A stretch of DNA of 64,000 nt from NCBI RefSeq assembly GCF_018860915.1, contig NZ_JAHKQD010000047.1:212124-276123 (forward strand), in the 5' to 3' direction. The DNA is from Colwellia sp. C2M11 (GTDB lineage: Bacteria > Pseudomonadota > Gammaproteobacteria > Enterobacterales > Alteromonadaceae). The translations under genes were made by a program, and so were the position numbers. Below the pieces are notes generated by a model that saw only the letters and a program-made list of their open reading frames with translations, searched no databases and was not told where the DNA came from. The first letter of the stretch is position 1; each line of letters begins with the position of its first letter. Shown here piece after piece: positions 8,664 to 17,872 of this stretch.

Positions 8664-9968
8664 ATGAGAAAATTGTTATCTTCACCCGTAAAAATGCCAT
8701 TGTCTGCCGCTGAAAACCAGATTTATCAAAATGTACTTAAATATTTTACGCCGTTAAGTTTAAATTTAATGGCAGTGAAAGTAGTAAATAGACCTGATGA
8801 ATTTACAGGGTGGTGTCGAGAGTTCATTAGGCTATGCCGTGAAGATCTTAATATGGAACTTTTAGATGAAGAACAATTTTTACCATTAAAAAAATTACAA
8901 GATACATTGGAAGCCGGTTTTACTATTAGTCAATGTAAAATGGCACGTATTGCACCTTGGCCGATCTTTGTTGGTTTTATTGAACAGCAACATGAATTAC
9001 ATGCGTTAGATGAGCGTTTACGTTTATTGAATTATGTTAAGAACAATTGTCAACTTCCGCTAGCTGAGCTAAGTATGGAAGACCGATTAGTATTTGCTGG
9101 TAAGCATACGGCCAGTCACGTATATCATACCTATGACTTTGATACAGAATGGTTTGCCAGTACGAAAGGGGCTAAGCTTTTTCATCTGTTACTTGAGCAA
9201 TGCCCTGAAAAGTTTGATGCGGCGTTAGCACATATTCCGTTAACGGGTGATGTAAACTATGACGAATATCAAAAGTTTGTTACGGATTTTCAGAAAATAT
9301 TTTCAGACTATGCTCAAGAGCAATCGCAAGACAGCTCTGTTAAAAGCAAAGCGCCATTACCTGCTGCAACGCGATTACTCGCGATGCGTCGTCCGGATCA
9401 ATTTATTGCTTTAAACAATAATAAAATTGATATGTTCTGCAAAGGGCTATCTATTGTGAAGTTTTCAAACACTGACTTTTCATCATATTGGCACGATATG
9501 ATTGGTACTTTACGTACGTTGCCATGGTGGAATCAAGCAGAGCCTGAGCAAAGTATTACAGAGAGTAGTACGACAACAAGTCTTGATGATAGCTCTGATG
9601 TTGACTCTGACCTGATTACTGAACAAGAGGAAGCGATTGACGAAAAAGAAAACCCTGGTCTTGAGCTTATTATTTGGCAAAATCGTGCCATATTAATTGA
9701 TTTATTTTTATTTGCCGATGCTGACTTATCACAAAACTCGAACTATATTCGTGCTCGTGATAAAGCGCTAAACAAAGCACCCAAAAAATCAAACTCTACC
9801 TTTAGAAAAAATAGTAAAGAGACGGTAGAGGAAATGGTAGATAAAGCATTAATGTCTGAAGATCTACCAGAATATATGTTAAGCAAGCGTGACTCGATTA
9901 TTGCCCAAGTAAAAAAAGGTAAAAGTGTTGAGAAAGTTATCGAGCTTATGCGCGCTATTTTTGGCTAA
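8664..9968 (+). CDS. Uncharacterised cytosolic protein (434 aa)
   Basis: No signal peptide or membrane segment. The N-terminal half has several Trp and Cys residues (FTGWCREFIRLCRED, ARIAPWPIFVGF). The middle has LLAMRRPDQFIALNNNKIDMFCKGL. An acidic Ser/Thr/Asp-rich linker covers about residues 290-330, followed by a segment ELIIWQNRAILIDLFLF and a basic C-terminus. The RPDQF segment resembles a short motif seen in some restriction-associated proteins, but this is too weak to assign a role. Monocistronic, with a strong hairpin terminator 30 bp after the stop. I do not recognise the family. Confidence 0.75.
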   Translation: MRKLLSSPVKMPLSAAENQIYQNVLKYFTPLSLNLMAVKVVNRPDEFTGWCREFIRLCREDLNMELLDEEQFLPLKKLQDTLEAGFTISQCKMARIAPWPIFVGFIEQQHELHALDERLRLLNYVKNNCQLPLAELSMEDRLVFAGKHTASHVYHTYDFDTEWFASTKGAKLFHLLLEQCPEKFDAALAHIPLTGDVNYDEYQKFVTDFQKIFSDYAQEQSQDSSVKSKAPLPAATRLLAMRRPDQFIALNNNKIDMFCKGLSIVKFSNTDFSSYWHDMIGTLRTLPWWNQAEPEQSITESSTTTSLDDSSDVDSDLITEQEEAIDEKENPGLELIIWQNRAILIDLFLFADADLSQNSNYIRARDKALNKAPKKSNSTFRKNSKETVEEMVDKALMSEDLPEYMLSKRDSIIAQVKKGKSVEKVIELMRAIFG

Positions 9969-9998
9969 ATAACACAAATGTTTTTAAGCCATTAAGTT

Positions 9999-10040
9999 GA
10001 GTTATCGTTATTTGTATGTAAATAGCGATAACTCATTTAT
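9999..10040 (+). terminator. Strong hairpin terminator
   Basis: Fifteen-base arms, GAGTTATCGTTATTT at 9999-10013 and AAATAGCGATAACTC at 10020-10034, pair with one G-U wobble across a 6-nt loop and are followed by ATTTATTTTA. It closes the gene at 8664 and insulates the sigma-54 control region downstream. Confidence 0.75.
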
Positions 10041-10181
10041 TTTACATAAACCACTTCAGTCTCTCATCAACTGCCTTTCTACTTTTTATTTTCATCGTCA
10101 AACAGTCATACTACGTGTGCATCTACTCAATTGTTGTCTGTTTAAGTTATCACTTACTTACAGTGTCACCGCTTAAATTAT

Positions 10182-10265
10182 GGTCCGCTTACAGTAATGT
10201 CCGCTTGAATAAATCGGACACTCACATCGTCCGAACGGACACTTATTATTAAAAAACCGGACACT
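10182..10265 (+). promoter_or_regulatory. Activator-site array (TGTCCG/CGGACACT boxes)
   Basis: Three CGGACACT boxes occur at 10215, 10236 and 10258, spaced 21 and 22 bp, that is, two helical turns apart. Facing half-sites TGTCCG (10198), CGTCCG (10228) and GGTCCG (10182) form inverted pairs with them. Such phased sites 65-150 bp upstream of a -24/-12 promoter are what an NtrC-type activator needs. The likely binder is the response regulator encoded at 15141 in the same cluster, which would make the unit autoregulated. The assignment of the binder is inferred. Confidence 0.7.
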
Positions 10266-10328
10266 TTAGTTGTAACGTTTTTCATTTAAACCCTTTAAAA
10301 ACAGTTGGTTATTTTTTTATTTTACTGT

Positions 10329-10344
10329 TGGCATGTTACTCGCT
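10329..10344 (+). promoter_or_regulatory. Sigma-54 (-24/-12) promoter of the ABC exporter operon
   Basis: TGGCATGTTACTCGCT has GG at 10330-10331 and GC at 10342-10343 with exactly ten bases between, the invariant spacing of sigma-54 promoters (consensus TGGCAC-N5-TTGCA). One mismatch lies in the -24 box and at least one in the -12 box. The predicted transcript starts near 10355, about 27 nt before the adaptor ATG. The NtrC-type regulator in the same cluster and the upstream box array support it. Confidence 0.7.
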
Positions 10345-10381
10345 ATATCCTGTATATATATGACAATACAGTGAAATTGAT

Positions 10382-11650
10382 ATGATTAGCTCTACCGACG
10401 GACAAGACGAAATAATAAGTAACCCTACTAATAAAAAACCTTGGATTAAGTTAATCATAGGTGCTGTTGTAGTGATTGGGATTATTTGGTTTATTTTACC
10501 AACTTTAAGCCAATGGTCTGGCGGCATTCCAAGTGTTAACCCACAAACTATTACCCGTGCTACCGTTGTTAACGGTACCTTAATTCGTGACATTGCTGTT
10601 AATGGTAAATTGGTTGCTGCGAATGCCCCTACCATTTATAGCTCAGAGCCGGGGCAAGTTACTTTATTAGCGAAACCAGGTGATATTGTTAAAAAAGATG
10701 CCATTGTGGCAACTATATTAAGCCCCGAATTACAATCAACAGTTAAACAAGCAACAGCCAAGTTAGAAAGTTTAAAAATTGATGCTAGAAGAAGTGAATT
10801 ACGTGATCGTGAAGCTCAGCTTGATCTCGAACAGGTGCTTGATACTGCGCGTGTTCGTGCTAATGCGAGTACCCGAGAATTAACCCGTGCAGAGCTGTCA
10901 TATGAAAAACAAGTGGTTAGTCAGCTTTACTTAGTTAGTAAACGTGATGCAAAGCTTGAGGATGACTTACTATTCGAACATGCCAAAAAACGTGTCGAAC
11001 TAGCAATACAACGTCTTGAATTTGAAAACCAAACACGTGATCTTTTAGTTAAAAGTCAGCAATTAGTGGTTGATGAACTACAGCGACGTGTTGAGCTACT
11101 GAATATTCGAGCACCCGTTGATGGCATTGTTGGTAACTGGTTAGTACAGAAAAAAGAACGAGTTAGCGATACCCAAGCCATTATGACTATTGTTGATTTA
11201 AGCCAGTATGAAGCGGAGCTTAATGTACCTGAATTTTACGCGGATGATTTAGGACTTGGTCTTGATGTGAAAATGCAAATATCAGGAAAATCACTTATTG
11301 GTAAAGTTATTTCAGTTTCTCCTGAAGTTAAAAACAGTCAAGTTATGGTTAGAGTGTCAATCGATAACTTAGCCGAAATTCAACTACGCCAAAATCAACG
11401 TTTGAATGCACGTATCGAATTTGAAAATAAAGAAAACGTATTAATGGTTAAACGTGGTGGCTTCCAAGCTAGCCACGGTGGCCAAGCTGCTTATGTTATT
11501 AAAGGAGACGAAGCCAAGTTAACCCCTATAACAACAGGTTCGCAAAGCATTGAATTTATTGAAATAACATCGGGATTAAAGTCAGGAGACACTATTATTA
11601 TTTCATCTACAGAAACGTTTGATATGCACTCAACGATTTCGCTAAATTAA
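10382..11650 (+). CDS. HlyD/MacA-type periplasmic adaptor of ABC exporter
   Basis: 422 residues. One N-terminal membrane anchor (about residues 22-42, LIIGAVVVIGIIWFILP) is followed by the split lipoyl/barrel-sandwich domain, a long coiled coil (about 110-235, rich in Glu, Arg and Leu) and a beta-barrel region. RAPVDGIVGNWLV is a typical barrel-sandwich motif. Adaptors of this kind link an inner-membrane ABC transporter to an outer-membrane channel. It leads the operon with the ATPase at 11737 and the two permeases. No TolC-like gene is in the window. The start is the ATG just after the sigma-54 promoter leader, with only a weak ribosome site. Confidence 0.88.
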   Translation: MISSTDGQDEIISNPTNKKPWIKLIIGAVVVIGIIWFILPTLSQWSGGIPSVNPQTITRATVVNGTLIRDIAVNGKLVAANAPTIYSSEPGQVTLLAKPGDIVKKDAIVATILSPELQSTVKQATAKLESLKIDARRSELRDREAQLDLEQVLDTARVRANASTRELTRAELSYEKQVVSQLYLVSKRDAKLEDDLLFEHAKKRVELAIQRLEFENQTRDLLVKSQQLVVDELQRRVELLNIRAPVDGIVGNWLVQKKERVSDTQAIMTIVDLSQYEAELNVPEFYADDLGLGLDVKMQISGKSLIGKVISVSPEVKNSQVMVRVSIDNLAEIQLRQNQRLNARIEFENKENVLMVKRGGFQASHGGQAAYVIKGDEAKLTPITTGSQSIEFIEITSGLKSGDTIIISSTETFDMHSTISLN

Positions 11651-11736
11651 GAAATAAATATCGTACAAGTAAGTAACAAACCAATTATAAAAGTAACAAT
11701 CAACAGGTCTACAAAAGACTATTTAGGAAGATAATT

Positions 11737-12450
11737 ATGCTTAACATGAAAAACATTAGTCGAATTTATCGTAGTGATACTATTCAAACCCACGCATTGC
11801 GTGATTTCAACTTGCAAGTTAATGCAGGTGAGTTTGTCGCAGTGACAGGGCCTTCGGGATCAGGTAAGTCTACATTTTTAAATGTGGCGGGGCTATTAGA
11901 TAGCTTTGACCAAGGTGCTTATGAACTCGACGGTGTAAATATTCAAGGACTTAATGATGATGAATTATCGCGCTTACGTAACGAAAAAATTGGCTTTATT
12001 TTTCAAAACTATAACTTAATCCCTGACTTTAACCTGTTTGACAATATTGACATGCCATTACGATATCGTGGTTTTAATGCTGCCGAGAGAAAGCGCCGCA
12101 TTACTAACGCGCTAGAGCAAGTCGGTTTAGCTAGTCGCGCTAACTATTTACCAAGTCAACTATCAGGTGGACAACAACAACGTGTGGCTATTGCTCGAGC
12201 GTTAGCGGGAGAGCCCAAAATATTATTAGCCGATGAGCCAACAGGTAATCTAGATTCTCTAATGGCACGCCAAGTAATGGAATTACTACATACATTAAAT
12301 ACTGAAGGCAGCACCATTATTATGGTAACGCATGATCCTGACCAAGCGCGTGCAGTAGGTCGAAATGTACAAGTGATTGATGGCCAAATTACCGATCATA
12401 GTGTCTATGCACCAACGCATGATAACGCATCGATCGCTGTTAAGGTTTAA
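11737..12450 (+). CDS. ABC transporter ATPase (MacB/LolD type)
   Basis: 237 residues with Walker A GPSGSGKST (38-46), Q-loop FQNYNLIPDFN, signature LSGGQQQR, Walker B ILLADEPTGNLD and the switch His in MVTHD. The PDFNLFDNIDMPL segment is typical of the MacB/LolD group that energises FtsX-like permeases. An AGGAAG ribosome site precedes the ATG. It works with the two permease genes downstream; the substrate is unknown. The last 20 residues are an extra tail not needed for the fold. Confidence 0.93.
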   Translation: MLNMKNISRIYRSDTIQTHALRDFNLQVNAGEFVAVTGPSGSGKSTFLNVAGLLDSFDQGAYELDGVNIQGLNDDELSRLRNEKIGFIFQNYNLIPDFNLFDNIDMPLRYRGFNAAERKRRITNALEQVGLASRANYLPSQLSGGQQQRVAIARALAGEPKILLADEPTGNLDSLMARQVMELLHTLNTEGSTIIMVTHDPDQARAVGRNVQVIDGQITDHSVYAPTHDNASIAVKV

Positions 12451-12459
12451 GGACTTCTT

Positions 12460-13749
12460 ATGGAAATGTTTAATTATTACCTCAAATTGAGTTTTAGAAA
12501 CTTAATCCGTAATCGACTGTTTTTTATTTTAATGATCTCAACCTTAGCTGTAGGCGTTGGCGTGTTCTTAGCTAACATCGCCATTATTAAATCGATGTCA
12601 TCAGACCCAATTCCTTATAAAAGCGATCGTATTTTTAATGTATCACTGAATATTTGGTCACTGGACAACCCTGATGCAGAATTAATTGAAGTTATGCGAT
12701 ATAACGATGCTATGCATATTTTGAAAAATGACATAGCAACTCACACTATGGTGCATTACCAATCAAAAGTTTACACCCGAGATATTAATGCTAAAAGCCT
12801 AACGCGTCATCAGGCAATAGTTCGAGCCACTACGCAAGGCTTTTTTCCGCTAACTGATGCGCCTTTTGCCTTTGGCGGTGTTTGGCAGCAAGACTATGCC
12901 AAGCAGATTGTTATTGGTGACACCTTTAATCAACAAGTTTTTGGTGGTGGTAATAGTGTCGGTAAAACCCTTGAAATTGGTGGTAAACCTTTTGAAATTG
13001 TTGGTGTGCTGAAACCATGGAATTTAAAACCTGTTTTTTATAATGCCGCATTTGATCAAGCGTTTAATTCGACTGATGATATCTATGCCCCCATAGAAAC
13101 GGCAATGGATAATGAATGGGCTATTGATTTGCGAAACATGTCAACTGACCGAATTCATTCAGTGTCTGATAATCGTGGAAAAAATGGATTCTTTTTACAA
13201 GCTTTTGTACAACTTGATACGCTTGAGCAGAAGCAGTTAATGCAACAATATCTTGATAACTATTCACAACACCGTAAAGCACAAGGTGAATACTTGCGCG
13301 CTAATGACAACCGTTTGTTAGACGTTAATGAATGGCTGACACACCAAAAGGTAGTTGATGAACGGATGTTGGCCTTCGCTTTAGCTAGTTCACTCTTTTT
13401 AGCTGTTTGTATTTTTAATGCCAGTAGTTTATTACTTGCTCGTTATCATAGTGCAAGATTCGAAACTGGACTCAGACGTGCGGTAGGTGCTCGAATGAAA
13501 GATGTTTTCTATCAAGGTGTTGTTGAAAGCATGTTGATTGGATCATGTTGTGCAGTTTTAACGCTGTTATTTGGCTGGTTGTTTTTGCAAATATCAATGA
13601 CATTATTTCCAGCACTAAAACAAACCAGTGATATAGACATAACATTAATATTGATGGGGATTGGCATTGCGCTAGTTACTTCATTTATTAGCATGTTATA
13701 TCCGTTAATTCGTTCTTGTAGAACGTCTTTATCAACGACGTTGAAATAA
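12460..13749 (+). CDS. MacB-type ABC permease 1
   Basis: 429 residues. One N-terminal membrane segment (about 20-45) is followed by a large periplasmic domain with MacB_PCD features (QIVIGDTFNQQVFGGGNSVGKTLEIGG region, then GVLKPW). Three C-terminal membrane segments carry the FtsX signature ETGLRRAVGARMKDVFYQGVVESMLIG. The four-segment layout and the unfused ATPase match mechanotransmission-type transporters. It starts 9 bp after the ATPase gene. It likely pairs with permease 2 as a heterodimer, which is inferred from the two different genes beside one ATPase gene. Confidence 0.9.
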   Translation: MEMFNYYLKLSFRNLIRNRLFFILMISTLAVGVGVFLANIAIIKSMSSDPIPYKSDRIFNVSLNIWSLDNPDAELIEVMRYNDAMHILKNDIATHTMVHYQSKVYTRDINAKSLTRHQAIVRATTQGFFPLTDAPFAFGGVWQQDYAKQIVIGDTFNQQVFGGGNSVGKTLEIGGKPFEIVGVLKPWNLKPVFYNAAFDQAFNSTDDIYAPIETAMDNEWAIDLRNMSTDRIHSVSDNRGKNGFFLQAFVQLDTLEQKQLMQQYLDNYSQHRKAQGEYLRANDNRLLDVNEWLTHQKVVDERMLAFALASSLFLAVCIFNASSLLLARYHSARFETGLRRAVGARMKDVFYQGVVESMLIGSCCAVLTLLFGWLFLQISMTLFPALKQTSDIDITLILMGIGIALVTSFISMLYPLIRSCRTSLSTTLK

Positions 13750-13758
13750 GGTATTATT

Positions 13759-14997
13759 ATGAATATTAAAGCATTATTTAAGGCGTTACGTCTTCGTAAA
13801 TTCGCCACTACACTATTAATATTACAACTGAGTTTAACCATAGGTTTAATGGTTAATACGGTTATATTAACGGCGAGTACGATTGAAAAACTCAATAAGC
13901 CATTAGGCTTTGATGTTGAACAGCTTATTACCGTTGACTTAATGCCAACCTCTGGTGCCTATCGTGATACTGATTATTATCAATCGATTACCCAACAAGA
14001 TATTGCAAAAATATCAGCGATAGACGGTGTTATTAGCGCTGCTCATTATAACCAATTGCCAATTCAACGAGGAGGTTGGAATGGTAATATGCAAGCTGCT
14101 GACTTCCCTGAAGATGCTGTTTTACCCGTGGAATTACGTTATGTACCGCAGTTTTATAGTAGTAAAATTGGGTTAGAAAATTTAGGCGTGGAAATTATTG
14201 AAGGGAGAACACTAACTGATGCTGATGATATAACGAAGGATTTCTATACCTTGCAAGATAGAGGGAAAATAGAACAAAATATTATTATTACGCAATCATT
14301 AGCTAAAGCAATATTCCCGAATAGGCCAGCCTTAGGTGAGTTAACTAATAATGGACGAGTAGTGGGTATAGCACGAGATTTTACTATTAGCCCTACACGT
14401 AAAGGCATAGATAAGACTTTTGGTTTATTTGGTAACTTCATGTATTCACAAGCAGACTATCAGCAACATTATGTGGTACGTGTTGAGCCAGGAAAATTAG
14501 CGCAAGTGCAAGCACAGCTCAGTGACACTATTTTATCTGTACAAGCAGAACGTGACATTATACGCGTGCAAAGTATGGCAGAGCGATTGAAAAATTTTTA
14601 CAGTCAAGATGCAGGTCTAGCGAGTTTGTTTGGCATGTTGTCGTTATTAATGATTGTAGTTACGGTTGTTAGTAGCTTTGCACATGCCCACTTTCATGTA
14701 ACACAACAACGTAAGTTTATTGGTATTCGTCGTGCGCTTGGTGCGCGTAAAAAAGATATTATGTTGTATGTGTTTAGTGAAAATTGGTTACTTAATTTGG
14801 GCGCTAGCATTGTCGGCATAGCAACTATGATAGGATTAAATATTGCGCTATCACAAGTGATCACTATCGAAAAGCCAACAGCATTGTTGTATGCTTTAGC
14901 AGTATTTGTTGTCTTCGTTTCTGGTTCATTAGCGACTTGGTTGCCTGCATATAAAACAACAAAAATATCGCCTGTTATTGCAACTAAAACGCTGTAG
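13759..14997 (+). CDS. MacB-type ABC permease 2
   Basis: 412 residues with the same layout as its neighbour: one N-terminal membrane segment (about 15-40), a periplasmic domain with IITQSLAKAIFPNRPALG and IVGIARDF-like segments, and three C-terminal membrane segments with KFIGIRRALGARKKDIMLYVFSENWLL written in part here as IRRALGARKKDIM. It begins 9 bp after permease 1. The sequence differs substantially from permease 1, so the pair looks like an old duplication. Substrate unknown. Confidence 0.9.
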   Translation: MNIKALFKALRLRKFATTLLILQLSLTIGLMVNTVILTASTIEKLNKPLGFDVEQLITVDLMPTSGAYRDTDYYQSITQQDIAKISAIDGVISAAHYNQLPIQRGGWNGNMQAADFPEDAVLPVELRYVPQFYSSKIGLENLGVEIIEGRTLTDADDITKDFYTLQDRGKIEQNIIITQSLAKAIFPNRPALGELTNNGRVVGIARDFTISPTRKGIDKTFGLFGNFMYSQADYQQHYVVRVEPGKLAQVQAQLSDTILSVQAERDIIRVQSMAERLKNFYSQDAGLASLFGMLSLLMIVVTVVSSFAHAHFHVTQQRKFIGIRRALGARKKDIMLYVFSENWLLNLGASIVGIATMIGLNIALSQVITIEKPTALLYALAVFVVFVSGSLATWLPAYKTTKISPVIATKTL

Positions 14998-15055
14998 TAC
15001 AGAGTGATAATAGAATTGTAATACAAATTTTTTACTTCCATTTTTAAATACAAGG

Positions 15056-15082
15056 TTGACCGTCACTACCTGTGATGGTCAA
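15056..15082 (+). terminator. Hairpin between exporter genes and regulator genes
   Basis: Arms TTGACCGTCAC (15056-15066) and GTGATGGTCAA (15072-15082) pair over 11 bp with one wobble and a 5-nt loop. No T-run follows, so it may only attenuate read-through from the exporter genes into the two-component genes or act as a processing site. Confidence 0.4.
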
Positions 15083-15140
15083 TAACTCTAATGAATAATC
15101 AACAATTAATAAAAATAAAGCATAGCCAAGGATTGATAGA

Positions 15141-16520
15141 ATGAAGCGAGTGTTAGTAGTAGACGACAATCCTGATATTTTAGATGCATTAGACTTATTA
15201 CTGAGCTTACATAACTATAAAGTAAGTATCGCGAGTACCATAAAAGACGCTGTATTTGCAGCTAACAATCAATGTATTGATTTAATTATTCAAGATATGA
15301 ATTTTAGTCAAGGAACCACATCGGGCGAAGAAGGGCGCTCTCTGTTTTATCAACTTAAAGAAATATCGCCAGCCACACCTATTATAATTATTACCGCTTG
15401 GAGTCAGCTTGAAATTGCGGTTGAATTAGTTAAAGCAGGTGCAGCCGATTATTTGCCTAAGCCGTGGGATGATATGAAACTACTCGATATTATCGCGGAA
15501 AACATTGTTGATTCAGCTAACATTGTTGATTCAGCTAATAATAGCAACGAAAAATCACCTCAGAGAACAAATAACGCCAGCCAGATCAAGTCATCGTCAA
15601 ACTTTATTGTCGAAAGCCAACCGATGAAACAGCTTGTTGCTATGGCCGATAAAGTCGCTAACAGTGATATTAGTGTCTTAATCACAGGCGCAAATGGCAG
15701 CGGTAAAGAGCGTATTGCTGACTATATTCATCAAAACTCCCCGCGTAATGCTAATCCTTTTATTAAAGTTAATATGGGGGCGCTGGCGAGTGAATTAATG
15801 GAAGCGGAATTATTTGGTGCCGAAAAAGGTGCCTACACAGGTGCAACAGCAATGCGAAAAGGGCGTTTTGAAGCAGCAAATGGCGGGACATTATTTTTAG
15901 ATGAAATTGGTAACTTGTCGTTAGCAGGGCAAATGAAACTACTACGGGTATTACAAACAGGGCAATTTGAACGGGTTGGCTCGAGCGAAACAATTACTGT
16001 AGACGTGCGTGTTATTAGTGCTACCAATAGTCATTTACCGCAAGCAATAGAAGAGAATACCTTTCGTGAAGATTTATATTATCGTCTTAACGTTGTTGAA
16101 CTTAATTTACCGCCACTTGCCCAGCGACAAGATGACATTATCCCTTTAGCACGTCATTTTATTTCAGGTAGTCATCAATTAAGCGAGCAAGCGGCATCGC
16201 TTCTAAAACAACAGCCGTGGCCAGGTAATGTGCGAGAATTAGAAAACCATTGTCAACGTGCAATGGTGTTATGTGCCGATGAAATTTTATTACCTGAGCA
16301 TTTTATGCTTGGAGTAAATTCAAGTAATGTAGAGAGCTCTTTAGCATTAAATAAAGCAGAAAGTGCAGCGCAAAAAGCGAGTAGTGATAAAGATAATTTG
16401 AAAGCCGTGTTAAACAAACATGAATGGGTAATTTCAAGAGCGGCTAATGAATTGGGATTAAGCCGACAAGCGTTATATCGACGTATTGAAAAATATCAAC
16501 TTAGCCAAGAAGAGCAATAA
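15141..16520 (+). CDS. NtrC-family sigma-54-dependent response regulator
   Basis: 459 residues. Receiver domain 1-115 with acidic pair Asp8-Asp9, phospho-acceptor Asp52 (IIQDMNF) and Lys107. AAA+ domain with Walker A variant GANGSGKE (183-190), the sigma-54 contact loop GAYTGA (230-235) and Walker B GGTLFLDEIGNL. A Fis-type HTH ends the protein (about 425-455, ISRAANELGLSRQALYRRI). The linker contains an exact 18-bp tandem duplication (NIVDSA twice, residues 121-132; bases 15501-15536). It probably activates the sigma-54 promoter at 10329 through the CGGACACT boxes. The kinase gene follows directly (TAAATG). Confidence 0.93.
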   Translation: MKRVLVVDDNPDILDALDLLLSLHNYKVSIASTIKDAVFAANNQCIDLIIQDMNFSQGTTSGEEGRSLFYQLKEISPATPIIIITAWSQLEIAVELVKAGAADYLPKPWDDMKLLDIIAENIVDSANIVDSANNSNEKSPQRTNNASQIKSSSNFIVESQPMKQLVAMADKVANSDISVLITGANGSGKERIADYIHQNSPRNANPFIKVNMGALASELMEAELFGAEKGAYTGATAMRKGRFEAANGGTLFLDEIGNLSLAGQMKLLRVLQTGQFERVGSSETITVDVRVISATNSHLPQAIEENTFREDLYYRLNVVELNLPPLAQRQDDIIPLARHFISGSHQLSEQAASLLKQQPWPGNVRELENHCQRAMVLCADEILLPEHFMLGVNSSNVESSLALNKAESAAQKASSDKDNLKAVLNKHEWVISRAANELGLSRQALYRRIEKYQLSQEEQ

Positions 16521-17795
16521 ATGCGATTGATTATTCTTTTAGGAATATTACACAGTACATTAATGGTAATGGTGTATTATTTTGCCGTAGACTACCCTAT
16601 TTATATTAGTGTGTTGTTAATGTTTTCATTATTGACAACATTTTTATTATTAACAAAGCAATATAAACGTCATCAAACAGTTTTACAAAGTTTAGAACAT
16701 GGTCTACAAAGCCTACGAGATAACGATTTTTCGGTTAGTTTAAATCAGCAAAAAGAAGCAAGTTATAATGCGCTTATTAATGCTTTTAACCAAACCAGTA
16801 ATAAATTACGTGAAGAGCGTCAACGACTTTATCAACGTGAAATGATGTTAGATAAGGTGTTGAATGCTTCGCCCATGGTAACTATTTTAGTTGATCATCG
16901 CGATACCATCACCTTTACCAACAATAGTGCACAACAAGCTTTTGAATTAAGTGGCTCTATTGTTGGGCTTAGGTGGAGTAAATTACTTAAATCGTTAGCA
17001 CCAGAATTTCAACATGCGTTAAGTCATCAAGGTGAGTCCATTTTTACTTTAACTGATAATCAAGGTGCGCAACAAGCTTGGCATGTAACTCATTCAAGTG
17101 TGGTTATTCACCAAGCTAAACATCAGTTATTTCTATTAAAAACCATTACCCAAGAACTCTCAAAGCAAGAAGTCGCTACTTGGAAGAAAGTGATTAGCGT
17201 GATTAGTCATGAACTAAACAATTCTATCGCACCCATCAGCTCTATGTGTCATAGCGGTGAATTGTTGGCTAAAAACTTAGAAGAGCCAAGGTTAAACCGC
17301 GTTTTTAATACGATTAGCGGTAGAATTAATCATCTTAATGACTTCATTAAAGGTTATGCGACACTGACAAAAGTTAAACTCCCAAATAAGCAACCCGTTA
17401 ATTGGTTGGCACTCATTGAACAGTTACAAATACTTTATCCGTTCTCACTTACTACGCCATTGCCCACTTCAAGCATTCATGTTGATATAGCACAGTTCGA
17501 ACAAGTATTAATAAACATTCTTAAAAATGCACATGAAGCTGATGAAACAGGCAGTATTACCTGCTCTTTTAAAGAGACTAGCGATGTTATTGAAATTAGC
17601 ATTAATGACAACGGCAGTGGCATGTCGGCTGAAGTTATTCAAAATGCCTTATTGCCTTTTTATTCCACCAAGCATTCAGGCACAGGTTTAGGGTTAGCAT
17701 TATGTCGAGAAATTATTGAAGCGCATAAAGGACAGTTAGTCTTTAAAAATCGAGAGCAAGGTGGTCTTAGTGTGTTAATAATTTTACCTTTATAA
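16521..17795 (+). CDS. Membrane sensor histidine kinase (NtrB/AtoS-like)
   Basis: 424 residues. Two membrane segments with almost no periplasmic loop (about 3-22 and 27-46), a HAMP-like stretch, a PAS domain (about 110-210), the phospho-acceptor His230 in ISHELNNSIAPI, and an HATPase domain with N box (ILKNAHEA), G1 (DNGSGM) and G2 (GTGLGLALCREI). The lack of a periplasmic sensor suggests it reads a signal in or at the membrane, as envelope-stress kinases do. It starts right at the stop of the regulator gene and is its partner by position. Confidence 0.92.
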   Translation: MRLIILLGILHSTLMVMVYYFAVDYPIYISVLLMFSLLTTFLLLTKQYKRHQTVLQSLEHGLQSLRDNDFSVSLNQQKEASYNALINAFNQTSNKLREERQRLYQREMMLDKVLNASPMVTILVDHRDTITFTNNSAQQAFELSGSIVGLRWSKLLKSLAPEFQHALSHQGESIFTLTDNQGAQQAWHVTHSSVVIHQAKHQLFLLKTITQELSKQEVATWKKVISVISHELNNSIAPISSMCHSGELLAKNLEEPRLNRVFNTISGRINHLNDFIKGYATLTKVKLPNKQPVNWLALIEQLQILYPFSLTTPLPTSSIHVDIAQFEQVLINILKNAHEADETGSITCSFKETSDVIEISINDNGSGMSAEVIQNALLPFYSTKHSGTGLGLALCREIIEAHKGQLVFKNREQGGLSVLIILPL

Positions 17796-17872
17796 CGCTA
17801 AAAATATAGTGTGTATACTAAGTCATTACTAATACCTTTATCATCCATCAAAATATTATTGAGTACTAAATT

